A DNA stretch of 64,000 nucleotides from Candidatus Poribacteria bacterium (GTDB lineage: Bacteria; Poribacteria; WGA-4E; WGA-3G). The translations under genes and the position numbers were made by a program. The notes under the pieces are model-generated. The model did no database searches. It worked only from the letters and a program-made list of their open reading frames with translations, and had not been told where the DNA came from. Of the stretch, positions 36,039-43,087 are shown in pieces (the stretch's first letter is position 1; every line of letters starts with the position of its first letter). The stretch covers positions 3,620,682 to 3,684,681 of the forward strand of contig OY282374.1 of the NCBI GenBank assembly GCA_958295815.1, read 5' to 3'.

Positions 36039-37847
36039 TTATTCAATAACGACAATTTCGAGTTGATTGATTGTTCGGAGAACATCCACCGCGTATTCCG
36101 CTAAGTTGTCCGATTCCACGGTACTGCCACCAAGCTGAATATGATTCGCATCCGCTAAGATCTGACCCAACGTTGGATCCATTTGTACCCAGTTACCAAC
36201 GTAAACCTCGGGCCAGAAGTGATAATAGAAAGCATCCCTTGAAAATACGAGACCTGAACAGATTCGTGCTGGAATTCCAGCGGCACGCGCCAACGCAATA
36301 AACAACACCGTATGTTCCGTACAATCCCCGGAGAGTGATTCTAACACCGTTAATGACGTACCGAAGCCACCACTCATTTTTTTATTCGTAATAGATTCAT
36401 GAACCCATCGGCACAATTTTTCCGCTGCACGCCATGAATTGAACTCGTTCCCCAAAATTTCTGTAACTTTCATTTGGATGTCAGGGTGGGTAGTTTGAAT
36501 ATAAGCACTCGCACCAAGGAATTCGCCTTCAGCATTCTGAATAGGTAAATCAGGACTGTCATCCGCCACAATCGTTGGAACCTGTATTGAGAGTCTGCCT
36601 GATTGCGCAGTACTTAACTCCAATTTCTGTTGAGAATTGGACGTAATAACTTCGGCGATATCCCCTGATAAAAGTTTTAACTCTGCTTTAAGATATTCTG
36701 CCTTCGGGGTAGGGAGTTTACCAGACGGAAGGATGCGGGTTTTTAAAATTACGTCAATCTCTTCAGCACTACCAAGAGCCGTTTCTCTGTCGGTTTTCTG
36801 GGTTACCATAGAAAATCCCATCAACGGCACCTCTGTTCGATAGGTAATGCCATCCGAATTGATCCACGACGTTGCTGTAATGCCCCCCATCATATCCATT
36901 ATTTGGCGCAAAACGATGACCTGCTTTTCTTCTGACTTATAGATTAACGTCTCTTGACCTATGACCTCAAGTTCCACCTTTACTGGTTTTAACAGGTCGA
37001 AACTAAATATATTAAACTCCAGTTGATCGCCTATTTTGAGTGCCTTCCGAGTGATCAAGGACTCTACACCTGAGTATTCAGAGATTGTATCCGGTGGGAG
37101 ATGGACTTCTGATTCAGTAGTCCCATCGTTAAGTGTTGTTTTAATGTAGGCTGTTCCATCTACAATCCGTCCTTCTATCTGTTTTAAACCCGATTCATTG
37201 GAAGTCGAACGAAAATAGCGCGGTATCAGATCAGCACCTATATACTCAACACGAGTGATTTCAATTGTTATATCCGTGCCCAGTGCCTTAAAATTCATGA
37301 CCATATCAATTTTGTTTCGGGTTACTGGTTCACCTTGGTACTCAGTTTCTTCAGAAGACACGTGCACATAGCCCATCTTGGTATTCATCAGAGTGAGACT
37401 GTACCAATGTCCCTGTGAGTCTTCTGGCGGATTCTCTAATCCTCTCTGTTTTCTATCTTTTGGTTTTTGTTGTAAAGGAAGAATGCTCTGCTTTTGGGCA
37501 ATCTTGAATGGAACGACGTGATCGCCTTCATTAACAACTGTAACAGTTCTACTAAGCCAGTCCCCATATCCATCTCTATAGATACTGATGAGATATCGAC
37601 CCGCCGGAATACCTGTCTTTACAAATTCACCGTTGGTATCCGTGGTCGTTGTGTATTCCGTGCTGTCTGGAGCTGGAGCAACAATCTTTACCTGAACGCC
37701 TTCTATCGGATTTTCTGCTTCGGTTGTATCAACAATTTTGCCTCTAACAGTTCCACCACTATTTGCCACTTCAACATCTTCTGCGAAAATAACACCTGTA
37801 GAGATACCAACACAAGCAATTATCAGCACTAAACCAAGATGAGTCAT
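36039..37847 (-). CDS. Transglutaminase-like protein with carboxypeptidase-regulatory-like N-terminus
   Basis: 602 residues. A signal peptide-like start is followed by a carboxypeptidase-regulatory-like beta domain (about 30-115: VRGKIVDTTEAENPIEG through GRYLISIY). The middle region (about 140-420) has no family I recognise. The C-terminal transglutaminase-like cysteine protease core has Cys509 in GDCTEH, His543 in YYHFW and Asp557 in MDPT, a complete triad. Secreted members cleave or cross-link peptides. The gene has a strong promoter at 37907-37936 and an AAAGGA box before the ATG. It lies 120 bases upstream of the BatA operon on the same strand. Confidence 0.85.
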   Translation of the reverse strand: MTHLGLVLIIACVGISTGVIFAEDVEVANSGGTVRGKIVDTTEAENPIEGVQVKIVAPAPDSTEYTTTTDTNGEFVKTGIPAGRYLISIYRDGYGDWLSRTVTVVNEGDHVVPFKIAQKQSILPLQQKPKDRKQRGLENPPEDSQGHWYSLTLMNTKMGYVHVSSEETEYQGEPVTRNKIDMVMNFKALGTDITIEITRVEYIGADLIPRYFRSTSNESGLKQIEGRIVDGTAYIKTTLNDGTTESEVHLPPDTISEYSGVESLITRKALKIGDQLEFNIFSFDLLKPVKVELEVIGQETLIYKSEEKQVIVLRQIMDMMGGITATSWINSDGITYRTEVPLMGFSMVTQKTDRETALGSAEEIDVILKTRILPSGKLPTPKAEYLKAELKLLSGDIAEVITSNSQQKLELSTAQSGRLSIQVPTIVADDSPDLPIQNAEGEFLGASAYIQTTHPDIQMKVTEILGNEFNSWRAAEKLCRWVHESITNKKMSGGFGTSLTVLESLSGDCTEHTVLFIALARAAGIPARICSGLVFSRDAFYYHFWPEVYVGNWVQMDPTLGQILADANHIQLGGSTVESDNLAEYAVDVLRTINQLEIVVIE

Positions 37848-37906
37848 ATCCTATTTTCCTTTAAAGCCTTTTTGACTTCTGACTGTTCGTTGTTTCTATA
37901 GTGTTA

Positions 37907-37936
37907 ATTATACTGAATCGGTAGGCGCAGTGTCAA
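37907..37936 (-). promoter_or_regulatory. Sigma70-like promoter of the transglutaminase gene
   Basis: Minus strand: TTGACA (37936-37931), 18-base spacer, TATAAT (37912-37907). Both hexamers are perfect. Together with the composite repeat at 37974-38040 it accounts for much of the 325-base gap 37848-38172; I see nothing else there. Confidence 0.7.
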
Positions 37937-37973
37937 ATCTTTTGTCTACCGTTATCGAGTCATCTACGCTTCC

Positions 37974-38040
37974 TGTAAGCGGGTACTCCAAATTGTGCCA
38001 TAAAGCACAATTTGTCTTAACTTTACATTTCCCGACTCTT
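37974..38040 (+). repeat. Composite hairpin repeat, family A with nested hairpin
   Basis: TGTAAGCGGGTACTCC, then AAATTGTGC (37990-37998), loop CATAAA, GCACAATTT (38005-38013), then CTTTACATTTCCCGACTC. The sister copy at 42958-43026 has ATTTTGCC/GGCAAAAT as the nested stem, so the stem bases differ while pairing is kept. Confidence 0.6.
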
Positions 38041-38172
38041 ACCAATATGAACAAACTCCTTTTCGCTACTATCCAACCAGACAGTCCTCTCGTAACGGTC
38101 GTGTAAAGAACCCATGTAACCAGTATCCAGAAAAGTCGTCAAAAAGATATAGAAACACAAATGGAGGGGTAT

Positions 38173-38544
38173 ATGAAAAGCGAACTTTACACAATGCTCA
38201 TGCCAATTTTGAAAGTGAAAGACTTAGACACTGAAGTGGCATTTTATCTGTCGTTAGGATTTGAACTCTCTTACGATGACGAAGACTTCAAGGCGATACA
38301 ATATGGAGATACCATCGAGTTCGGTCTGGGTCGCAAAGCCGACGTCAACGTCGCAGAGGTATCTCGACACTTTACGTGGCAGATCGCCGTCAACAGCGTC
38401 CAAACGATTTTAGATATGTGTCGTGAGAAAAATCTTGAGGTAGTGCAGGACCTGAAAACATATACCTACGATTTCGGGGATGTCTGCACGATTATAGTGA
38501 AGTCCCCAAATGGGTATAATGTTGTTTTTGAAGGGGATTTGTAA
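38173..38544 (+). CDS. VOC/glyoxalase-family protein
   Basis: About 123 residues of the vicinal oxygen chelate fold: PILKVKDLDTEVAFYLSLGFEL, GDTIEFGLG, and PNGYNVVFEGDL at the C-terminus, typical of glyoxalase/bleomycin-resistance-type proteins. The start is taken as the ATG at 38173, which has GGAGGGG four bases before it; an ATG at 38161 would put that box inside the gene. Metal ligands are not obvious (few His), so it may be a non-metal member. Single gene with no clear neighbours. Confidence 0.75.
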   Translation: MKSELYTMLMPILKVKDLDTEVAFYLSLGFELSYDDEDFKAIQYGDTIEFGLGRKADVNVAEVSRHFTWQIAVNSVQTILDMCREKNLEVVQDLKTYTYDFGDVCTIIVKSPNGYNVVFEGDL

Positions 38545-38620
38545 AAGAAAGTGAATCTAACAAATCAAAGACAGTAAACCACGATAGCAACGCACTTGAC
38601 CAAGTGCAGCCGTGCTAACA

Positions 38621-38821
38621 TCAGTCCCCGCGGTTCAGTTCAGGGATCACCGACGGTGACGTGCCTTGCAACGGATACGGCGATTGCACATAATACTGTG
38701 GGTTACGGACTTCATGCTCACACACAGGGCAAACCCGCTGTACATCCGCACCCAGATCGGGATCTATTGATAATGGAACCGTCCCATGTTTCGGACAGTA
38801 TATTGTGGTATCAGAACGCAT
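38621..38821 (-). CDS. Possible small zinc-ribbon-like protein
   Basis: 66 residues. The N-terminal half has YCPKHGT and VCPVCEHE, a Cys/His set (CxxH ... CxxC) as in small zinc ribbons. The C-terminus is Pro-rich and uninformative. No good ribosome site is present. The conserved spacing makes a real gene plausible, but a chance frame cannot be excluded. Confidence 0.35.
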   Translation of the reverse strand: MRSDTTIYCPKHGTVPLSIDPDLGADVQRVCPVCEHEVRNPQYYVQSPYPLQGTSPSVIPELNRGD

Positions 38822-38914
38822 TTTAGTCTTCAGATCCTATTTTTTCGAGATTCTACACGTTTTCCAGATAACCGGATGGTGCCAGCAATCCCTTTGACCG
38901 CTGACCACATTATT

Positions 38915-39490
38915 TCATGTCCGACTTGCCATCGCTACCGTATGGGTATGTCGCTGTTTAACTTTCTGATAATTCCCAAAAATACTCAAGAAATTGCGCT
39001 TGATGAATTCTCGCAACCCAGAGATTGTAACAACGTAAAGGCGTCCATTCGGTTTAAGATGCCTTTTGGCGTCCGTCAGGAAAATCTGTAGGAGTTCCTT
39101 ACCGACATTCGCAGGAAGATTGGAGACGATTAAATCAAATTGAATGTCAGGAAGATGGCTAAATCCGTTGCTCAGGAGAACATTGCAATTCGGAACTTGA
39201 TTCTGTTCCACATTTTTACGGGCGTAGTCAACTGCCACAAAGTCTTTGTCCACCATATAAACGGTTGCTGTTCGTGTGCATTTCGCAATACTGATACCAA
39301 TAGCACCGTATCCACAGCCAAGGTCAAGGCAGGTCCCACCTTCTTGGATATCCAGATGTTCGATTAACAGGTCGGTTCCTGCGTCAATCCCTTTTGGTGA
39401 GAAAAGTCCCCACGTTGCAGAGAAGATGAGCGGTATCCCCCGCAACACTGCGCCGAACTCAACTTCTTGTGAGACGACATCTACTGCCAT
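38915..39490 (-). CDS. Class I SAM-dependent methyltransferase, RsmC-like
   Basis: 191 residues. The SAM-binding motif DLGCGYGAIG is near residues 55-64, MVDKDFVAVDYAR provides the acidic residue for the ribose, and the catalytic loop position reads SNLPAN where RsmC/RlmG-type enzymes have SNPPF. The front part (RGIPLIFSATWGLFSPKGIDAGTDLLIE) is as in the 16S rRNA G1207 methyltransferase family. The changed loop suggests a different or altered target. It overlaps the stop of the alcohol-dehydrogenase-like gene by ten bases. Confidence 0.78.
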   Translation of the reverse strand: MAVDVVSQEVEFGAVLRGIPLIFSATWGLFSPKGIDAGTDLLIEHLDIQEGGTCLDLGCGYGAIGISIAKCTRTATVYMVDKDFVAVDYARKNVEQNQVPNCNVLLSNGFSHLPDIQFDLIVSNLPANVGKELLQIFLTDAKRHLKPNGRLYVVTISGLREFIKRNFLSIFGNYQKVKQRHTHTVAMASRT

Positions 39491-40443
39491 TTTATCAGCA
39501 CTCCAAGCGCATTGCCAGGGGCATTCCAGAGGAGATCAAAGGCTTCTTTCGCTTCAGTATAATTAAACCGATGCGTAATCATCTCAGACGCGCGAATCTC
39601 GCCGTCCTTTATCTTCTCTAACGCCCGTGCAGCAATCTGCGCACGAGGTTCTTCCGTCAAGATACCAGCGACGATGCGTTTGCTCATTATCTTTGAGGAA
39701 TGCAAAGGAAGGGGTGCCTGCTGATAGAGCGCAATAAGTTGAAGAATACCAAATCGGCGTGTCATATCTTGCGCTTGCTCAAATGACTTAATTCCCGCAT
39801 AACCACCGACACAATCGACGACCAGATCTGCTCCTCTTCCATCAGTCAGGCGAAGGACCTCCTCAACTGGATCTGTCTCATTGACATTTATTGAAACATC
39901 GGCACCGAGTTGCGTTGACAGTTCACACCGAAGAGGCAAGCCGTCTACAGTGATAATCTGCGCAGGATCATACCCACGAAATGCTTGCATCATCAGACTA
40001 CCCACCAAACCTTGTCCCAAAACAACAACAGTATCTCCAGATTTCACGCCAGAGGAATCTGCCCAAGCAACAGCACTCGTCGCTAACGGGAGGAATGTTC
40101 CCTCTTCAAAACTAACATCGTCGAGTAGTGGAACAATACGTCCATCGGTTGCGTCAGGTTCGGCAATGACGTATTCCGCATGCGGTGCTACGACCATCAC
40201 TCGTTCTCCAACGCTATAATCCGTCACTTCTGCTCCGACTGCGTCCACGGTCCCAGTGAGGGAATAACCCATAATTGTGTGTGAAACAGCTTCTTCTCGA
40301 ATGTAGCGTCGAAACAGTTCTGAACCTCGGCTAATTAGCGTTGTGTCTGCCTTTACCAAAACCTGACGTTCGTTGATCTCCGGTATTGGCACATCTTCCA
40401 GTTGGATGTTACCAAAACCTTCCGGTTTAATTACCCTAAACAT
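39481..40443 (-). CDS. Zinc-dependent medium-chain dehydrogenase/reductase-like protein
   Basis: 320 residues of the alcohol dehydrogenase/threonine dehydrogenase-like superfamily: DVPIPEINERQVLVK at the start, GYSLTGTVDAVG, GERVMVV, a cofactor loop VVLGQGLVGSLMMQ near 140 and GADLVVDCVGG near 205. The catalytic zinc Cys near residue 37 is replaced here (LISRGSE), so this looks like a zinc-independent or otherwise altered member similar to sorbitol or quinone reductase relatives. GGAGAT precedes the ATG. The methyltransferase gene overlaps its end, giving a two-gene operon. Confidence 0.78.
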   Translation of the reverse strand: MFRVIKPEGFGNIQLEDVPIPEINERQVLVKADTTLISRGSELFRRYIREEAVSHTIMGYSLTGTVDAVGAEVTDYSVGERVMVVAPHAEYVIAEPDATDGRIVPLLDDVSFEEGTFLPLATSAVAWADSSGVKSGDTVVVLGQGLVGSLMMQAFRGYDPAQIITVDGLPLRCELSTQLGADVSINVNETDPVEEVLRLTDGRGADLVVDCVGGYAGIKSFEQAQDMTRRFGILQLIALYQQAPLPLHSSKIMSKRIVAGILTEEPRAQIAARALEKIKDGEIRASEMITHRFNYTEAKEAFDLLWNAPGNALGVLIKWQ

Positions 40444-40509
40444 ATTCTTTTATCTCCATAGACTTCCTCGATTGAGGTTCAAAATAGAAAGCGTGTTTAC
40501 TTATCTTCC

Positions 40510-40533
40510 TGTAGGAGGGAACTCCGATTCCCG
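40510..40533 (+). repeat. Family A hairpin repeat
   Basis: TGTAGGAGGGAA, CTCCG, TTCCCGA: the stem is GGGAA/TTCCC, another compensating variant. It lies between the lipoprotein and dehydrogenase genes. Confidence 0.7.
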
Positions 40534-40563
40534 ACTCTTAACTTACAACTTATAACCTACAAT

Positions 40564-41922
40564 CTACTCCCATAAACGTTTTACTAATTCCTCACGAGTA
40601 ATAGGTTTATCAAGAGACATCAGATAGATATGGAAGGTATTGCTCCTATCGGAAACATAAGCGAGTTGTCGCCCGTCAGGCGAGAAGGCAGGGTGAATAG
40701 ATACACCAATCTCACCAGTTATCCGCCGTTCATTCTGTCCATCGGCATCGATGAGGTAAATTTCCATATCGCCGTCTCTTGCTGAGACATACGCAATCGT
40801 TTTTCCATCAGGGGATACGGTCGGATTATAACAATCATAGCGGTTCGGATTAAAATGTTTCTCGTTTTTTCCATCAATATCCATTGTGTAGAGTTGATTC
40901 ACATCACCCCGGGAAGAGACAAACACCACCCGTTTTCCATCCGGGAAGAACGCCGGACTTCCATCATCCGTTTCGTTGTAAGTGATACGTTTCGGTTCAA
41001 CATCAGCGGACGTGATTTCTGCAAGGTTGAGCCCGTCTAAATTAAGGAGATATAGTTCCAGATTTCCATCAGCGTTGGATTCATAAATTATCTGGTTTTC
41101 CACAGGCGATGCCCGTGGCACGCGGGCACCAAAACTTACCGGTAAGACTGCGCGTGTAACCTTGCTATGGATGTGTGTCAGGTTGAAACCGGCGTAAATC
41201 GGAGTGGAACCGCTACTCTGGATAACAACTTTAACTTCCCGTGACGATTTTGGTTCACTGCTATAAAACATATAATTCGGGGTTGTGAGAAATGCAGGTG
41301 CGTTGTCGTTAAAGTCTGTAGTGAACGTCACGCGACGGCGGATACGTCCGTCCAAATCCATCAAATAGATCTCGCCATTATCAAGTCGGAACGATGCAAA
41401 GGCGATCTCGGTGCCATTCGGTGAGAAAGTCGGTGAGTAGTTGTCTGAGTCCCCGTGTGTAAGCTGTTTGCTCTTGTAGCTATCCCCAATCAGTTCGGCG
41501 ATTTTACGCAGGACCGCGAGATCTGTGGTGCCGTGTTGGATAAGTCGTAGCACACGAAAAGCAGAGTCTCTATCCCCAAATTTGAGGTAGGTGCGTGCCA
41601 ATTCAAAGCGAGTCTCAATAAGTTCTTCGGGGTGTGCAGCATAGAGTTGTGCAGCTTTGCGAAGTTGTACAATCGCATCGTTGTAACGCCCCAATTCATT
41701 GTAGGCATTCGCGAGCAATATCCGTGCCTCAGCATCTTCGGGAGTTGACTCGATAAATACCTCTAATCCGTCTGCTGCCTCTTGTGCCTTATTAGCGTCC
41801 AGAAGTTCTTTGTTCTTTCTAAGGACTGACGAATTCCCTTGGCATCCAATTAGCAAGATTGTCAAAAGAATACTACATAGAACTATTGAGGTGTAGTTGC
41901 GTTTCGTGCTATATTTTACCAT
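40564..41922 (-). CDS. TPR and TolB-like beta-propeller lipoprotein
   Basis: 452 residues. The lipobox LLIGC gives Cys27 as the lipid anchor. TPR-like helices (about 35-130, e.g. AEARILLANAYNELGRYNDAIVQLRKAA) precede a six-bladed TolB-type propeller with PD40 repeats (FSPNGTEIAFAS, FPDGKRVVFVSSRG, SPDGKTIAYVSARDG, FSPDGRQLAYVSDRS). TolB links the outer membrane to the Tol-Pal system; this lone relative probably binds a partner at the periplasmic face. There is no strong ribosome site and no Tol neighbour. Confidence 0.82.
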   Translation of the reverse strand: MVKYSTKRNYTSIVLCSILLTILLIGCQGNSSVLRKNKELLDANKAQEAADGLEVFIESTPEDAEARILLANAYNELGRYNDAIVQLRKAAQLYAAHPEELIETRFELARTYLKFGDRDSAFRVLRLIQHGTTDLAVLRKIAELIGDSYKSKQLTHGDSDNYSPTFSPNGTEIAFASFRLDNGEIYLMDLDGRIRRRVTFTTDFNDNAPAFLTTPNYMFYSSEPKSSREVKVVIQSSGSTPIYAGFNLTHIHSKVTRAVLPVSFGARVPRASPVENQIIYESNADGNLELYLLNLDGLNLAEITSADVEPKRITYNETDDGSPAFFPDGKRVVFVSSRGDVNQLYTMDIDGKNEKHFNPNRYDCYNPTVSPDGKTIAYVSARDGDMEIYLIDADGQNERRITGEIGVSIHPAFSPDGRQLAYVSDRSNTFHIYLMSLDKPITREELVKRLWE

Positions 41923-41969
41923 AAACCTATCATGAATAGTGAAATATCAAATAAATTGGGCATATCTCA

Positions 41970-42031
41970 TGTGGCGGGATTTCTAAGTCCGATTTACCTA
42001 TCTCAATTGTGGGAGAGCTTTGTAAGCCCGA
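41970..42031 (+). repeat. Two family A hairpin repeats, one degenerate
   Basis: A TGTGGCGGGATTT copy at 41970-41992 and a TGTGGGAGAGCTTTGTAAGCCCGA-type copy at 42008-42031, where the inner stem is GAGCTT/AAGCCC. They lie between the lipoprotein and the 42056 gene. Confidence 0.55.
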
Positions 42032-42055
42032 TTTACAATAGCGGGTTCCCCATAA

Positions 42056-42514
42056 TTAGCGTCTTCTCGTCCTGCGCCGACCCCGCCAGCCATCACCAAC
42101 GGCATAGAACCAACATAGCACGGCTTGGATAGATGAGCTGATTTTAAGTTTCCAAGAAGGACGGTACATTAAACGCTCACCGTCGTCAAACGTCCAGATA
42201 TGAATTTCGTATGGCTCCTGCGTTTCATCGTCGCCTGTGCTATCTGCTTGGGTGTTCTCCTTCGCAGCAGGTTTAAAGCGCATCAGATCGCTCCACTCCC
42301 GCACCGGCAGCGAATTAAGATAGAAAAGCAAAACTGCCGAAGCAAAAATCAGAAAAATTATAACACCCTTCAGAAATTGCCCTAAGTATAATTGACCGAG
42401 TCCTGGCAGAAGTGCCGACAGGACCATCGCAACAAAAGAACGGTCATACACAGGTGAATCTTGATTACCCCCAGAATTACTGGACGCGACGCGAGCAGCC
42501 CCCGGTTCTACCAT
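42056..42514 (-). CDS. Small membrane protein with TM2/DUF5683-like helical hairpin
   Basis: 152 residues. A conserved ALLPGLGQLYLGQFLKG motif near residues 33-49 sits at a membrane helix pair (about 28-65), as in TM2 or DUF5683 proteins. A polar, acidic middle follows and a short third hydrophobic segment near the C-terminus, which ends in an arginine-rich tail (GWRGRRRTRRR). Function unknown. It starts three bases after the SMR-like gene on the same strand, so they are cotranscribed. Confidence 0.68.
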   Translation of the reverse strand: MVEPGAARVASSNSGGNQDSPVYDRSFVAMVLSALLPGLGQLYLGQFLKGVIIFLIFASAVLLFYLNSLPVREWSDLMRFKPAAKENTQADSTGDDETQEPYEIHIWTFDDGERLMYRPSWKLKISSSIQAVLCWFYAVGDGWRGRRRTRRR

Positions 42515-42517
42515 CGA

Positions 42518-42886
42518 TTACGACTCCCCTTGTGCAACAAGATAGACACCGATACAGATAATCACAGCACCAATTATCCGAACTTTCGGAATAGATTCCT
42601 TGAACAGCATCCATGAAAAGAGAATTGACAACACATATCCAGAACTTAACATTGGATACGCTATACTCAGTTTAACACGCGACAGAATAACGAGCCAGAC
42701 AAGAGTGGTAAAGCCATATATCGCAATCCCGCTGAGAATATAGGGGTTCATGAACGCCTGTGCCAGTTTCTCGACCGCCCCCCGTACACTGCTGATACGG
42801 CCTATCATATTCATTCCGTGTTTAAATAGAATTTGCCCCATCACCGTTAGCAAAACGTTGAAAAATAGCAGTAAAAAGTCTTTCAT
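42518..42886 (-). CDS. SMR/EamA-type small transporter
   Basis: About 122 residues with four membrane helices in the small multidrug resistance/EamA arrangement: GQILFKHGM after helix 1, YPMLSSGYVLSILFSW and the SIPKVRIIGAVIICIGVYLVAQ C-terminal helix. Such proteins act as dimers and export cations or lipid precursors. The conserved Glu of EmrE (helix 1) is not visible, so an EamA-like flippase role is likelier. The ATG at 42886 lies six bases after a TATAAT box, suggesting a leaderless mRNA. Confidence 0.72.
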   Translation of the reverse strand: MKDFLLLFFNVLLTVMGQILFKHGMNMIGRISSVRGAVEKLAQAFMNPYILSGIAIYGFTTLVWLVILSRVKLSIAYPMLSSGYVLSILFSWMLFKESIPKVRIIGAVIICIGVYLVAQGES

Positions 42887-42892
42887 ATTTGT

Positions 42893-42921
42893 ATTATAGC
42901 ACACCCCAATTCTTTTTACAA
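42893..42921 (-). promoter_or_regulatory. Sigma70-like promoter with leaderless start for the SMR-like gene
   Basis: Minus strand: TTGTAA (42921-42916), 17 bases ending in TGC (extended -10), TATAAT (42898-42893), then six bases to the ATG at 42886. Confidence 0.65.
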
Positions 42922-42957
42922 TTTTAACCTAAATCTCCCAGAAACATTCACTTCTCC

Positions 42958-43026
42958 TGTAGGAGGGATCTCCAAATTTTGCCCATACGCGGCAAAATAT
43001 GTCTTTGCTTTACATTTCCCGACTCT
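42958..43026 (+). repeat. Composite hairpin repeat, sister of 37974-38040
   Basis: TGTAGGAGGGATCTCC, then ATTTTGCC (42976-42983), loop CATACGC, GGCAAAAT (42991-42998), then TTTACATTTCCCGACTC. The nested stem differs from the sister at several bases while pairing is retained. Confidence 0.6.
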
Positions 43027-43087
43027 TAACTTATAACCTACAACTCATAACCCTTTTCACTGACCGCTGACTGCCGACAGCTGACAG

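Noticed and set aside
38596..38826. Plus-strand 76-codon frame opposite the zinc-ribbon candidate
   Set aside because: No motif, and the opposite frame has the CxxH/CxxC pattern.
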